DNA of 64,000 nt from Bacteroidales bacterium (GCA_009777825.1 WRLA01000007.1:1-64000), one strand, 5' to 3'; counted from the first letter of the stretch, positions 1-9,776 are shown. Notes: a model not told the origin generated them from the sequence alone. Numbers and translations are program-made.

Positions 1-199
1 TGTAATTCATTGCTACTGAGGTTGTTCCGTTATAAAAATTAGGTATAAATGAGGTTATTGCAATAACGATATAGTGTTTTACTATTCCGCATGAAAAGGA
101 TTAGGTGTCGCATTGTCGAAGTCAGGAGTATATTTTTTTGCGCTATATCATATTTATTAATCTAATTTATTCACTTTTATCTGCGTCATCTGCGTGCTT
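1..199. other. intergenic, no gene seen
   Basis: AT-rich sequence downstream of the gldFG fusion. I see no open reading frame with family features. Near 180-200 it contains the phrase ATCTGCGTCATCTGCGTGCT, which recurs around 20540 and, in related form, near 20100 and 40060. It is therefore probably dispersed-repeat sequence. Confidence 0.5.
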
Positions 200-2650
200 T
201 CAAAGCCCATACCGTCGCCTTCTAACAACACTCCAAGCGATGCCGAACAGAACAATCAGCACGATGGGCGCGACCACGTTCAGGATTTGCCAGAACAGTT
301 CGGAGGCGTTGATACGTGTTTTGTCTAACAGTCGTATTTTTATTTCGCGCGAGCGGATGGAGATAAGTCCGTCGTCGTCGGAGAGGTAACTTACGGCGTT
401 GACAATGAAGTCTTTATTGCCGAACATCTGTCGTGTGTCCTGGTCATATCCGAGTGGTTTCGGTGCGCCGTCTGTTCGGTCTAATTGGTTGCGGATGATG
501 TCGCCGTCGGAGACCACGATCATGGCGGTGGGTTTGCTCTCTTCTTTGAAACCGATGATGGGATTTTCGGTCAGTTCGGGCGCCATCCGGTTGGCGTAGA
601 GCGATTTAAAACTTCCTTCGAGCAGCACGGCTACGGGCAGGAACTTTTTGTTGTAGAGCCGTTCGTCCTGTTTTTGACGTGCCATGTTCAGGTCAACGAC
701 GACGGGCGTTCTCATGCTTCGCGAGTATGCCGACGAGGTGAGCAGGATGGTCTTTTTGATGCCGGGCGCTTCGACGGTGTCCAACGAACTGACAAACTGC
801 GTTTTCAGTGCGTTCAAGTTTCGCACGATGACATGGTTGGTGCTTGGGGTGATGAGCGGGAAGAAGTACCACGGCACTAAATTGAACTGCGGCGTATTGC
901 CCGAATAACCGGTAATCATCATGATGGGCAGGCAGTTCAGGTCGGCGATCAAGTCGTAATTGAGGCGCACGCCGTAGCCGAACAGTTGGTCTTCGAGATT
1001 CAGGTTGAAGGGCGTGGCAAGCGCAACACTTTGACTTTGAAGACTGTCCATGCTGATGCCGACGGGGTCAACGAGCCATAAGACCCGTCCGCCGTGCATG
1101 ATAAACTGGTCAATGATGAATTTGTCTTTTTCTTCAAAGGTGTGGGTGGGTTGTGCAAGGATGATGGTGTTGAATTTGTTGGTGATGCGGTAGTGGCCGA
1201 GCGAGTCTTTGGGAGTACGCTCGGTCAGTGCGTTGATATTTCCGTTAAGTTCCACTTGTTCAACGGAATAGTCTTGTAACAACGTATAGAAAATATCCAC
1301 CAAAAAGCGATCGTTCAACACGCCTTGCCCTTTGATAAGCGCCACACTCGGCTTTTGCATCCGCGACAGTTTATTGAAAGCGTTAACAAACGTATATTCA
1401 ATGTTTTGGATGGAATTGTTGATATATTCTTCCTCGCTGATGCCAAAGTCTATTTGTTCTTGTAACAGTTGCACCGGCGTTTTACGTCCTTTATAGGAAA
1501 CGAAAGCGCCGGGGAAAATAAGTTGTTGTGATACGCCGTCTTTGCCGTGTTGGGTGATGGTGGCGGGTTGTAACCCTCTTCCGTCGTCATACAGCCGTCG
1601 GTATTCGTTAATACGTTCTTCTTCGATGGGACTGTCGGAGGGATTGATAAACTCGTATTCGATGTCGGGATAATAGGCACGCAGTTCGTCGAGCATCTCG
1701 CGGGTGGCGTTGCGGAGGCGTTTATAGTTGGACGGGAAATCGCCTTCGAGATAGACTTCAACATAGATGATGTCGTCCATCTTTTTTAAAACCTTTTTGG
1801 ATGCTGTGGAGAGGGTATAGCGTTTTTCTGCCGTCAGGTCAATGCGGGTGAAGAAATAGTGTCCGATGACGTTGGTGCAAATCACAATGACGACGGCGAC
1901 GATTAACTGCGTGAGCGGACGTCTTTTTCTGGAAGTGATATTGAATTTGGTGAGCAGTAAAAAGAGGGCTATCAGACTCAGGAAATAGATCAGGTCGCGG
2001 GTATCTATGACGCCTCTACTCAACGACTTATAGTGTGCGTACATGCCGAGCGATTGAAAGAAAAGGTCAACTTTTCCAAACAAGGCAAGTCCGGAGACAA
2101 ATTCAAAGCCCATGTATAAAAACAGACACAGGAAGAGCGCCACGATGAACGAAACGATTTGATTGTCAGTTAACGAGGAGCAGAAAACGCCGATAGCCGC
2201 AAACGAGGCTCCCAAGAGCATTAACCCGATGTACGAGCCGACCGTTCCGCCGACGTCAATGTTTCCTTTCGGATAGCCGAGATAGTAAACCGAGAAAAAA
2301 TAGACCAACGTCGGCAACAGCGAGAAGATAACCAGCGAAAACCCCGACAGATATTTCGCCAACACGATTTGCGTGTCTGTCAGCGGTTTTGTGAACAATA
2401 TCTCGTTGGAGCCAATCCGTTTTTCTTCCGAAAAAGCACGCATGGTCAGCGCCGGTATCAGAAAGAGAAAGACAAAGGGCGACAGGATAAAGAGGCTGTC
2501 GAGCGTGGCGTAGCCGAAGTTTAAAATGTTGAAATCCATAGGGAAAACCCAGAGGAACAGTCCGTTGATTAAGAGAAAAACGGCTATGACGATATAGCCT
2601 ATCAGCGAGTTCAAAAAACTTTGTATCTCTTTTAATAATAAGGTAAGCAT
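200..2650 (-). CDS. GldF-GldG fusion, gliding/T9SS-associated ABC transporter protein
   Basis: An inner-membrane protein of 816 residues. Residues 1-240 resemble GldF: an ABC-2 permease with six hydrophobic segments and the motif FSEEKRIGSNEILFTKPL near residues 73-90. Residues 245-816 resemble GldG: a membrane segment near 247-268, a large extracytoplasmic part, and a last membrane helix at about 787-808 followed by RRRR. In most Bacteroidota these are two adjacent genes, gldF and gldG, working with the ATPase GldA in gliding motility. Here one uninterrupted frame covers both. The ATG start lies 15 bp after the stop of the SPOR gene, so the two are probably cotranscribed. No gldA is seen in the window. 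The family assignment is firm; the role in this organism is inferred. Confidence 0.88.
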   Translation of the reverse strand: MLTLLLKEIQSFLNSLIGYIVIAVFLLINGLFLWVFPMDFNILNFGYATLDSLFILSPFVFLFLIPALTMRAFSEEKRIGSNEILFTKPLTDTQIVLAKYLSGFSLVIFSLLPTLVYFFSVYYLGYPKGNIDVGGTVGSYIGLMLLGASFAAIGVFCSSLTDNQIVSFIVALFLCLFLYMGFEFVSGLALFGKVDLFFQSLGMYAHYKSLSRGVIDTRDLIYFLSLIALFLLLTKFNITSRKRRPLTQLIVAVVIVICTNVIGHYFFTRIDLTAEKRYTLSTASKKVLKKMDDIIYVEVYLEGDFPSNYKRLRNATREMLDELRAYYPDIEYEFINPSDSPIEEERINEYRRLYDDGRGLQPATITQHGKDGVSQQLIFPGAFVSYKGRKTPVQLLQEQIDFGISEEEYINNSIQNIEYTFVNAFNKLSRMQKPSVALIKGQGVLNDRFLVDIFYTLLQDYSVEQVELNGNINALTERTPKDSLGHYRITNKFNTIILAQPTHTFEEKDKFIIDQFIMHGGRVLWLVDPVGISMDSLQSQSVALATPFNLNLEDQLFGYGVRLNYDLIADLNCLPIMMITGYSGNTPQFNLVPWYFFPLITPSTNHVIVRNLNALKTQFVSSLDTVEAPGIKKTILLTSSAYSRSMRTPVVVDLNMARQKQDERLYNKKFLPVAVLLEGSFKSLYANRMAPELTENPIIGFKEESKPTAMIVVSDGDIIRNQLDRTDGAPKPLGYDQDTRQMFGNKDFIVNAVSYLSDDDGLISIRSREIKIRLLDKTRINASELFWQILNVVAPIVLIVLFGIAWSVVRRRRYGL

Positions 2651-2665
2651 ATTTTTTCGATTCGG

Positions 2666-3079
2666 TTATTCTTCGATTTTGGGAAATTCGATAAAGTCCG
2701 GCACAACGAAAGCGCTGGGATAGTGTGTTGCGATTTTTTTGAGACAGCCTTCGGCGTCGAGTCTTGTTCTGAAGTTGCCCACTCTGACTTTGTAGTTAGG
2801 CTCTTCAAAGGAGAGGTAGGCTGCAATGTCGGGAAAACGCGTCTCGAAAGTTCTTTTGGCGTTCGTAGCGGCTTGTTTGGAGGTGTTGCCGGAGTCGAAG
2901 AATATCTGTATCCGGAAACCGTCCATGCCGGGGTATTCTGTCATCAGTTGGGCGTGAGCGCTCAACGCCTGACGGACATTGCTGTCGGTGTTTATCTCTA
3001 CGCTGCCTTGCTGCTGCGTCCATGCCGGGTTTGTCAAACATAACCCTAAAAATAACGTTAGTGCTGCAATACGAATCAT
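2666..3079 (-). CDS. SPOR-domain secreted protein
   Basis: A small exported protein of 137 residues from the chosen ATG. The hydrophobic signal peptide (MIRIAALTLFLGLCL) ends near PAWTQQ. The C-terminal 75 residues (GFRIQIFFDSGN to FVVPDFIEF) have the SPOR pattern, a fold known to bind denuded peptidoglycan glycans. A longer reading from a TTG at 3103 is possible but would start inside the -7 box at 3101-3108, so the ATG at 3079 is preferred. It precedes gldFG by 15 bp and points toward a cell-envelope role. Confidence 0.82.
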   Translation of the reverse strand: MIRIAALTLFLGLCLTNPAWTQQQGSVEINTDSNVRQALSAHAQLMTEYPGMDGFRIQIFFDSGNTSKQAATNAKRTFETRFPDIAAYLSFEEPNYKVRVGNFRTRLDAEGCLKKIATHYPSAFVVPDFIEFPKIEE

Positions 3080-3100
3080 TTTTTCAGTTTTTATGGAGTG

Positions 3101-3108
3101 CAAAGGTA
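3101..3108 (-). promoter_or_regulatory. -7 element TACCTTTG for the SPOR-gldFG unit
   Basis: This exactly matches the Bacteroidota -7 consensus TAnnTTTG on the minus strand. It lies 22 bp upstream of the ATG at 3079 and rules out the upstream TTG start. No convincing -33 element was seen. Confidence 0.65.
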
Positions 3109-3181
3109 CGTTTTTTTTTCAATTATTTACTTCATACACCCCAAAAATAATCTTCAATTCTTCATTCTCAAAAAAATTTCG

Positions 3182-3189
3182 TACTTTTG
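3182..3189 (+). promoter_or_regulatory. -7 element TACTTTTG before tRNA-Lys and atpA
   Basis: A TAnnTTTG match ends 10 bp before the first base of the tRNA. That is the right distance for transcription to start at or just before the tRNA. atpA has no separate box in the 24 bp gap, so readthrough from this promoter is likely. Confidence 0.6.
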
Positions 3190-3198
3190 CCGCCGCAT

Positions 3199-3271
3199 GT
3201 CTCCGTAGCTCAGCTGGTAGAGCAAATGACTCTTAATCATTGGGTCCAGGGTTCGAATCCCTGCGGGGATA
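3199..3271 (+). tRNA. tRNA-Lys (anticodon CTT)
   Basis: A 73-base cloverleaf can be folded by eye. The acceptor stem GTCTCCG pairs with CGGGGAT (two G-U pairs) and the discriminator is A. The D arm contains AGCTCAGCTGGTAGAGC. The anticodon stem AATGA/TCATT encloses CTCTTAA, giving anticodon CTT at 3232-3234. The T arm is CAGGG-TTCGAAT-CCCTG. CCA is not encoded. It lies 24 bp upstream of atpA. Confidence 0.96.
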
Positions 3272-3295
3272 CTGGATAACCTTTTGATTTTTAAC

Positions 3296-4879
3296 ATGTT
3301 ACACATCAAACCCGCCGAGGTATCGGCAATTTTACGACAAGAACTTGCCGGCTTTAAGGATGACAAAGAACTTGAAGAAGTCGGAACTATTCTACAAATC
3401 GGCGACGGCATTGCCCGCGTATATGGGTTGAACAACGTCGAATCGGGCGAATTGGTTGATTTCGGACACGATGACCTTCAAGGTATTGCGCTCAATTTGG
3501 AAGAAGACAACGTCGGCGTTGTCCTTTTGGGTAGCGCCGGAGCGCTGAAAGAGGGCGACACGGCGAAACGCACCCATCGCATCGCCTCCATCAACGTTTC
3601 GGAAGGGATGTTGGGACGCATCATCAACTCTCTCGGCGAACCCATTGACGGCAAAGGCGAAATCGCCGGCGAGAAACTTTCCATGCCCTTGGAACGTAAG
3701 GCGCCGGGCGTCATTTTCCGTCAGCCGGTCAACGAGCCGCTGCAAACCGGCATCAAAGCCATTGACTCCATGATCCCCATCGGACGCGGACAGCGCGAAC
3801 TCATCATCGGCGACCGCCAAACCGGAAAGTCCACCATCGCCACCGACATCATCATCAACCAGCGCCGTTTCTACGAAGCCGGCACGCCTGTCTATTGCAT
3901 CTACGTCGCCATCGGACAGAAAGGCTCTACCGTTGCCAACCTCGTCCAGACGCTGAACGCGCACAACGCCATGCCTTACACCATTGTCGTGGCGGCGACG
4001 GCGTCCGACTCTGCCGCCATGCAGTATTACGCGCCTTTCGCCGGCGCCTCCATCGGAGAGTATTTTCGCGATACCGGACGCTCGGCGTTGATCATCTACG
4101 ACGACTTGTCGAAACAGGCGGTGGCGTATCGGGAAGTGTCGCTGTTGTTGCGTCGTCCGCCGGGGCGCGAGGCGTATCCGGGAGATGTGTTTTACCTGCA
4201 CTCCCGACTGTTGGAACGCGCCGCCAAAATCATCGCCTCGGACGAGATAGCCGCGCAGATGAACGACCTGCCCGATTGCCTCAAAGGCAAAGTGAAAGGC
4301 GGCGGCTCGCTGACAGCGTTGCCCATCATCGAAACACAGGCAGGCGACGTGTCGGCATACATCCCAACCAACGTCATCTCCATCACCGACGGACAGATAT
4401 TCTTGGAAACCAACCTTTTCAACAGCGGGATACGTCCAGCCATCAACGTGGGGATTTCCGTTTCGCGCGTGGGCGGTAGCGCTCAAATCAAAGCCATGAA
4501 GAAAGTAGCAGGCATGTTACGGCTCGACCAGGCGCAGTTCCGCGAGTTGGAAGCCTTTTCAAAGTTCGGCTCCGACCTCGACGCCTCCACCCTCGCAACC
4601 ATCGAAAAAGGACGACGCAATACCGAACTGCTGAAACAACCGCAAAACGCCCCCATGCCGGTCGAAAAACAGATAGCCATTATCTATTGCGGCATCAACG
4701 ACCTGCTGAAAGATGTTCCGGTGAATAAAATCCATGAATTTGAAAAGAACTTCCTGTCGTCCATGGAGATATTTCATCAAGACACCTTGGAAGCGTTGAA
4801 AAAAGGCATCTTGGGTGATGACGAAATCGCTGTGATAGAAAAAGTCGCACAAGAGACGGTAGAAAAATTCTGTAATTAA
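3296..4879 (+). CDS. atpA: F1 ATP synthase subunit alpha
   Basis: The alpha subunit of the F1 catalytic head, 527 residues, the normal family length. The Walker A motif GDRQTGKST is followed by [17 protein letters not shown] and the conserved [20 protein letters not shown] segment. The arginine-finger region [19 protein letters not shown] is intact. The ATG at 3296 ([13 protein letters not shown]) is preferred over a TTG 12 bp upstream. The gene follows tRNA-Lys and is followed directly by folD. None of the other ATP synthase genes (atpB, E, F, H, G, D, C) is here, which is unusual because atpA normally sits in the atp operon. Confidence 0.97.
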   Translation: MLHIKPAEVSAILRQELAGFKDDKELEEVGTILQIGDGIARVYGLNNVESGELVDFGHDDLQGIALNLEEDNVGVVLLGSAGALKEGDTAKRTHRIASINVSEGMLGRIINSLGEPIDGKGEIAGEKLSMPLERKAPGVIFRQPVNEPLQTGIKAIDSMIPIGRGQRELIIGDRQTGKSTIATDIIINQRRFYEAGTPVYCIYVAIGQKGSTVANLVQTLNAHNAMPYTIVVAATASDSAAMQYYAPFAGASIGEYFRDTGRSALIIYDDLSKQAVAYREVSLLLRRPPGREAYPGDVFYLHSRLLERAAKIIASDEIAAQMNDLPDCLKGKVKGGGSLTALPIIETQAGDVSAYIPTNVISITDGQIFLETNLFNSGIRPAINVGISVSRVGGSAQIKAMKKVAGMLRLDQAQFRELEAFSKFGSDLDASTLATIEKGRRNTELLKQPQNAPMPVEKQIAIIYCGINDLLKDVPVNKIHEFEKNFLSSMEIFHQDTLEALKKGILGDDEIAVIEKVAQETVEKFCN

Positions 4880-4891
4880 ATGGAGCGAAAT

Positions 4892-5776
4892 ATGAAACTT
4901 ATTGACGGTAAAGCCATTGCAACACAGATAAAAGAGGAGATAAAAGCGGAAGTTGCCGCCATTCTCGACGCCGACATGCGCGGTCCGCATTTAGCCGCTA
5001 TCTTGGTGGGCGACGACCCCGCCAGTCAAACCTACGTCGCCAGCAAAGAGAAAGCAAGCCGCGAAGTAGGCATGACCTCGTCCATATATAAATTCTCGGA
5101 CAAAGTCGCCGAAAAAGAACTGTTAGAGGTCATTGCATTTTTGAACGGCGATCCCGAGATAGACGGTTTCATCGTCCAACTGCCGCTGCCCAAACATATT
5201 GACGTGGATAAAGTGATTTGCAGCATTGACCCATCAAAAGACATTGACGGTTTCCATCCCGAAAACGTGGGACGGTTAGCCTCCGGCATGGAAGGATTCC
5301 TGCCTGCGACGCCCGCCGGCATCGTCGAACTGCTGCGACGCTGCGACATCGAAACGGAAGGGAAACATTGCGTCGTACTCGGCAGAAGCAACATCGTCGG
5401 AACGCCCATGGCGCTGCTCATGTCGCGCAAAGCGAACCCCGGCAACGCCACCGTTACCCTGTGCCACTCCAAAACAGCGAACCTCAAAGAGATTTGCCGC
5501 TCCGCCGACATCCTCATCGCCGCCATCGGACAACAAGAGTTCGTTACTGCAGAGATGGTCAAAGAGGGTGCCGTGGTCATTGACGTCGGCATCCACCGCG
5601 TCCCGTCGAAAGAGACAAAGTCGGGATACAGAATCGTGGGCGACGTCGCCTTTGACGAGGTGAGCGAAAAATGCAGTTTTATCACGCCTGTCCCCGGTGG
5701 GGTAGGGGCGATGACCATCGTCAGCCTGCTACTCAATACGCTGAAGGCGTATAAGGGGAAAATTTCTACAGTTTAA
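4892..5776 (+). CDS. folD: bifunctional methylenetetrahydrofolate dehydrogenase/cyclohydrolase
   Basis: A cytosolic folate enzyme of 294 residues that interconverts 5,10-methylene-, methenyl- and 10-formyl-tetrahydrofolate. Visible motifs are the substrate-site YVASKEKAS (Lys), [24 protein letters not shown], the dinucleotide-binding [14 protein letters not shown], and the C-terminal [13 protein letters not shown]. The ATG at 4892 ([10 protein letters not shown]) fits the family start and has GGAG 6 bp upstream; an in-frame ATG at 4880 directly after the atpA stop is less likely. It is probably cotranscribed with atpA. Its 3' end overlaps the convergent gene by 11 bp. Confidence 0.96.
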   Translation: MKLIDGKAIATQIKEEIKAEVAAILDADMRGPHLAAILVGDDPASQTYVASKEKASREVGMTSSIYKFSDKVAEKELLEVIAFLNGDPEIDGFIVQLPLPKHIDVDKVICSIDPSKDIDGFHPENVGRLASGMEGFLPATPAGIVELLRRCDIETEGKHCVVLGRSNIVGTPMALLMSRKANPGNATVTLCHSKTANLKEICRSADILIAAIGQQEFVTAEMVKEGAVVIDVGIHRVPSKETKSGYRIVGDVAFDEVSEKCSFITPVPGGVGAMTIVSLLLNTLKAYKGKISTV

Positions 5777-7253
5777 TCACCTGTGCTTTTGCTTGTTTGC
5801 AGTTATCCATTGCCATGCCAATGCGTGCGCCGATGTAGGTGGGGTCGCACACGATGAACTTTTTGCCGTCAACGATCAGATAGTCGCCGTCAACATTTTC
5901 GGGGAAACAAACCGCTGTGGATAGATGGTTGGGATAGTGTAACAATACCACTTCCAAGCCCAAGAGTTCTTTAACCAAGATGCAGTACATGATGGCGCGG
6001 TCTTTGCAGTTGTTGTAGGGATAGAAGAAGTTTTCGTCGGCAAAGAATGGGCGTTCGTAGCCGAACTGTTTGTCGTCGGTTTGGTAGTCGAAGGCGAATT
6101 GGAGGAAGGTGAGCAAGATATCGGCGGCTTCCGTTTTGCTTTTTCCCGCGATGGCGTTTTGCAGTGCGGGATAGAGTGTTTGTTTCACGGTGGCGCTCAT
6201 GCCGGCGCGCACATACACGTTCCATTCGGAGGTCAGAGGGTAGTTGTTGTAGAAATCCATCAGGTTTTGGTTGGTTTGTATGGGGGCGTGGATTTCCTGA
6301 TACAGTGTTGATGAGAAAGTCTTGGGCGTGGTGAGATTCTCTGCCAACTTGGGCTGGTTGGTTTGCCACGAAAAATAGTGTTCTTTCGGAAATTCCTGGT
6401 TGCAGATGTAGAACGATTGTCCTTTTAACTCTTTGTTTATCACGTAGTATTTCACTCCGCCGATGTTCAGGTAAACGTGTCCGTACACAGTTTGTTGAAA
6501 CGGGACGAGTAGCGCCAAACGATTGTCGGTTCGGGCGATGCGTACCTTGTATCCCGACTGCGTGAGGATAAACATTTGCAACAGGACGGCTTCGTTGCCG
6601 GTTTTGCCGAAAAACTTTTCCGACAGGGTTTTGAGCAGTTGCAGGTAGCCCCAGTCGCACAGGTTCAGTTGGTCGCGCAAGGTGAGACAGTCGTGCAGGA
6701 GCGTGTCGTATTGTTTTCCCGACAGGGTTTTCCAAGCCTGTGTTACGCTTTGTTCCGAGGCGTCGGGCAATGAGAAACGGTGGTTGTTGTCTAAGCGCAC
6801 TTTACATTCCGTATTATAAAACTGAAACGCATAGCCGGTGTGGACGGGTTCCGGCGTCGGCGTGTCCGGCGTGGGCGGGAGAATGGGCGCTACGGGTTGC
6901 GGACGCGGTTCGAAAGTTGGCAAAGTTGTTACTTTGTCGAACGGTATCGGGTCGGCGGCGGGTTTCTTGTCCGGCGCTACTATTACCGGTTTTTCCGGTT
7001 CGAGCGGCTTTGGGGCGGGAATGTCCGGCGAGGCGCTAAATCCCTCCCACGACTTTTCCAAAAACGCCGCAAACTCGGCATTGGCTTGTTCGCGAAAATC
7101 CCGAAACTCCTTCTCACTCTGCGACTTAAACGCTTCAAATTCTGCATTCATCTGCTTGCGCCAATCGTCAATTTCGTTTTGGGAAAATATTGTGCCCGCT
7201 CCGAAAAAGAGGAAAAGCAGGGTGGTGGCAATAAAAATAATTGGTCTTTTCAT
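5766..7253 (-). CDS. secreted transglutaminase-like protein with coiled-coil and proline-rich N-terminus
   Basis: A 495-residue protein with a signal peptide (residues 1-24, cleaved near IFSQ). Residues 25-75 are charged and heptad-like ([19 protein letters not shown]), probably a coiled coil. Residues 76-140 are rich in proline. The C-terminal third carries a transglutaminase-type triad: Cys in NNCKDRA, His in YPNHLSTAV and Asp in VCDPTY. It would act in the periplasm or at the surface, as a cysteine peptidase or crosslinking enzyme. It is the last gene of the six-gene operon and lies 9 bp after the small membrane protein. Substrate unknown. The transglutaminase-like call rests on the triad and its spacing, not on a search. 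Confidence 0.68.
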   Translation of the reverse strand: MKRPIIFIATTLLFLFFGAGTIFSQNEIDDWRKQMNAEFEAFKSQSEKEFRDFREQANAEFAAFLEKSWEGFSASPDIPAPKPLEPEKPVIVAPDKKPAADPIPFDKVTTLPTFEPRPQPVAPILPPTPDTPTPEPVHTGYAFQFYNTECKVRLDNNHRFSLPDASEQSVTQAWKTLSGKQYDTLLHDCLTLRDQLNLCDWGYLQLLKTLSEKFFGKTGNEAVLLQMFILTQSGYKVRIARTDNRLALLVPFQQTVYGHVYLNIGGVKYYVINKELKGQSFYICNQEFPKEHYFSWQTNQPKLAENLTTPKTFSSTLYQEIHAPIQTNQNLMDFYNNYPLTSEWNVYVRAGMSATVKQTLYPALQNAIAGKSKTEAADILLTFLQFAFDYQTDDKQFGYERPFFADENFFYPYNNCKDRAIMYCILVKELLGLEVVLLHYPNHLSTAVCFPENVDGDYLIVDGKKFIVCDPTYIGARIGMAMDNCKQAKAQVIKL

Positions 7254-7262
7254 TTTATTTAT

Positions 7263-7742
7263 CTATTTAATTTGCGGTAATTTTTCAATTTCTGCCCCTT
7301 GTTCTTTTTTCCAATTTTCAACTTCCCGGACGTTTTCTACTTTCCATTCGTTTATCTCCGTTTCTTTCCTTTTTATAAAATCGTCTATATCTTCCCCTTT
7401 TTGTTTGAGCCATGTTGTTAACATACTTGTATCAACAAGAAATTTTGCCGGCTCTTTCGTTAATGTATCTACAAGAAAAACATAAACAGTGTCCCTTGAT
7501 TGCGATACGTCCGGATTACTGCCATTTTTCGACTCCTGCTCAATATAATAATGATATACCTTATAAATAGAAGGTACCGCAACAAACAAACCTGCAAGCG
7601 AAACAAGAGAAACGAGAAAGCCTATATAAGTTAATACATTACTTGTTTTGCCGCTTGTAATCGCTTTACGAAACCGGGGAACAGCCAAAAGCGCAATGCC
7701 GATAGCAATTACACTGATACCTGTAATGAAAAGTGTTTCCAT
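7263..7742 (-). CDS. small membrane protein with C-terminal coiled coil
   Basis: I do not recognise the family. The 159-residue protein has two hydrophobic segments (about residues 4-22 and 38-60), then a soluble tail. Residues 115-155 are charged with heptad spacing (IDDFIKRKETEINEWK, REVENWKKEQGAEIEK) and probably form a coiled coil. The pattern is like the [16 protein letters not shown] stretch at the N-terminus of the transglutaminase-like protein encoded 9 bp downstream, so the two may contact each other. It is gene five of the operon, 16 bp after the 554-residue lipoprotein gene. Confidence 0.6.
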   Translation of the reverse strand: METLFITGISVIAIGIALLAVPRFRKAITSGKTSNVLTYIGFLVSLVSLAGLFVAVPSIYKVYHYYIEQESKNGSNPDVSQSRDTVYVFLVDTLTKEPAKFLVDTSMLTTWLKQKGEDIDDFIKRKETEINEWKVENVREVENWKKEQGAEIEKLPQIK

Positions 7743-7758
7743 ATATTATTATGACTGT

Positions 7759-9423
7759 TTATGGCAAAGAACGGACGGCACGGACACGAAATGGGTAGAA
7801 TGTTTCATCCCAATCTTCATCACAATACTCATAACCGCCATCATAATCCTCATGCTCAAAGCACACATACACATACTGGGAAGACTGAGCGGGATATTCC
7901 GTGCTACTCCAATAGCAGTCATTATTTTTGAATCCTCCGATCTCATCTTTTTGCTCACACAAAGCGTAAAATTCTCCCATTGTCGGCAAACGCCAATCAC
8001 TAAATCCGCCGACTCTCGAAGATTCACACATACTTTTTGCAGTATTCCAATCGGCACCGCTGCTTATATCGTATTTTTGCACCATGATTCCATCGGCTTC
8101 CAATATAATGTAATCTTTTTCACTGGTCGCCTTGAAACTAATTGATTCGCCATACGCCGTACCATTGATATTTGTTGCATAAGCCCGTACAAAATAGGTC
8201 GTTTCGGTGGTCAGTTCCGATATGTTGGCGCTAAATTCTGTGTTTGTACCGGAAACAATCCGTTTTGTCGTAGCGCTTGCATCGTCTTCTATGCTTGGGT
8301 TTTGAAATGTCTTGGAGTAAACAAATCCCCTTTCCGTATAAACGGGGTCCCCTTTATTTTCAATTTTACCATTCAAAGTCGCAGCATTAGCGGTGATATT
8401 GGTAGTTGGCAATGTTGAAACAACCGGTAGTGGAGAGGATTTGCGAACACAGCGACAACGATAAGAATAGGAAGAATTGTTGTAGCCTTCACTGCCATCG
8501 GCGAAATAGATTAGGCTATAATAACTATTATAAGGAGTGCTACTCCAATAACCGGAAGGAGAAGATGTTTTAAAACCTCCAATAATTTCTTTTTTGGAAT
8601 ATAGTAATGCTAATTCCCCGATGGATGGTAAATACCAGTCGTTGTAACCGCCAATCGTAGAGGTTTGACAGGTTGTCATGGCGCTGTTCCATGTCATTTC
8701 TCCTCCCAGATCTTTGGTTTGCACATAAAGACCGTCAATAACTACGTAATCATCGTCGCTGATGGTAATTCCTGTACCATTACCGCTACCGAATACGGTT
8801 ACTAACAGTTCGGCGGTAGAACCGTCGCCGGAGGTTGTGGAACGCAATACAAGAGTTGCATAATTATCAGATATGTTGGCACTGAGCCTGTTACGGTCTA
8901 TGGTAATCACCACAGCCTCTGCTCCCAAAGCAGGCGTCGTGCCGCTCGCAGGGTCAACTTTGGTAATCCAACTTACCGCATTGGTGATTGACCACGCTAA
9001 CTCAACATCTCCGCTGTTGATGATGCTAAAACCTGCTGTGTTGTTACTCTCGTTTGACCCCATATCAATATATGCCTTATTGAAAGTGAGTTTTCCGGAA
9101 CTTTTTGTCAACGTTACAACCGCTTCTATGTCTTTACCGCTGGAAACGTCAATGCTTTGATTAGAACTTAGATAGCCTTCCTTAAAGACTTTTATCTCAT
9201 ATTTGTCAGATTTAATGGCAGAGAAATTGTACATCCCATCGCTACCGGTGATTTTTACTTCGCCTCCCGGCGTTAATAATACTGCAGCCGCGTTTATCGG
9301 CTCGCCGGTTGCCCTGTCGGTAACGACGCCGTGAATACCGCCTTGCTTGTTACTCTCTTCTTCTGTTTTGCAACCGCCAAACATTATCACGGCTGCCATT
9401 ATTAAATACAATACTTTCTTCAT
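7759..9423 (-). CDS. lipoprotein with CarboxypepD-reg-like, BACON-like and two DUF1566/FISUMP modules
   Basis: A 554-residue lipoprotein. The lipobox MFGGC is followed by KTEEES, an acidic surface-export type signal. Domains in order: a carboxypeptidase-regulatory-like beta sandwich (about 30-98), a BACON-like domain (about 105-212), a DUF1566/FISUMP module (about 225-325; GGYNDWYLPSIGELALLY, YWSST), a fibronectin-III-like segment (about 330-425) and a second DUF1566 module (about 430-554; GGFSDWRLPTMGEFYAL, YWSSTEYP). DUF1566 modules are related to formylglycine-generating-type C-lectin folds. It probably sits on the cell surface as a binding or display protein. It lies 5 bp after the preceding lipoprotein gene. 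Ligand unknown. Confidence 0.75.
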   Translation of the reverse strand: MKKVLYLIMAAVIMFGGCKTEEESNKQGGIHGVVTDRATGEPINAAAVLLTPGGEVKITGSDGMYNFSAIKSDKYEIKVFKEGYLSSNQSIDVSSGKDIEAVVTLTKSSGKLTFNKAYIDMGSNESNNTAGFSIINSGDVELAWSITNAVSWITKVDPASGTTPALGAEAVVITIDRNRLSANISDNYATLVLRSTTSGDGSTAELLVTVFGSGNGTGITISDDDYVVIDGLYVQTKDLGGEMTWNSAMTTCQTSTIGGYNDWYLPSIGELALLYSKKEIIGGFKTSSPSGYWSSTPYNSYYSLIYFADGSEGYNNSSYSYRCRCVRKSSPLPVVSTLPTTNITANAATLNGKIENKGDPVYTERGFVYSKTFQNPSIEDDASATTKRIVSGTNTEFSANISELTTETTYFVRAYATNINGTAYGESISFKATSEKDYIILEADGIMVQKYDISSGADWNTAKSMCESSRVGGFSDWRLPTMGEFYALCEQKDEIGGFKNNDCYWSSTEYPAQSSQYVYVCFEHEDYDGGYEYCDEDWDETFYPFRVRAVRSLP

Positions 9424-9428
9424 TGGAT

Positions 9429-9764
9429 TTAATTACTTTTTGTCAGTGGTACATTTGCCTCTTTCTTTTCGCCGGTTACGGCTGTAACTGTTTTGCGGTT
9501 TGTTTGATAACCGGACTTTTGCACGGTGATGGTGTACTGCATCGGGTCTAAATTGTTAAACTCGAATCGTCCGTCGGTTCCGGTGGTTTTTGTTACGCCT
9601 CCCGGCGTAAGCATTACGTTGGCGCCGGCGATTGGTTCGGCTGTTGCGTTGTCGCTCACGATGCCGTACAGGTCGGCATACAGATTACGCTCGTCTTTGC
9701 TGCATGAACTTATGGTAAGTAACAGCAGTAGTAGCACAGTCATTGATAAAATTACTTTTTTCAT
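9429..9764 (-). CDS. small lipoprotein with one carboxypeptidase-regulatory-like domain
   Basis: A 111-residue lipoprotein. The lipobox ISSC is followed by SKDER. The rest is a single beta-sandwich domain (YGIVSDNATAEPIAGANVML to ANVPLTKS). This domain is clearly paralogous to the N-terminal domain of the next protein in the operon: compare TPGGVTKTTGTDGRFEF with TPGGEVKITGSDGMYNF. It is gene three of the operon, with a 12 bp gap before it and a 5 bp gap after it. Probably an accessory of the 554-residue lipoprotein. Confidence 0.72.
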   Translation of the reverse strand: MKKVILSMTVLLLLLLTISSCSKDERNLYADLYGIVSDNATAEPIAGANVMLTPGGVTKTTGTDGRFEFNNLDPMQYTITVQKSGYQTNRKTVTAVTGEKKEANVPLTKSN

Positions 9765-9776
9765 AAGATTACAATA

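Noticed and set aside
3392-4486. Long minus-strand frame (364 codons) opposite atpA
   Set aside because: Shadow of the strongly coding atpA gene; its composition is that of antisense codons and no domain is seen.
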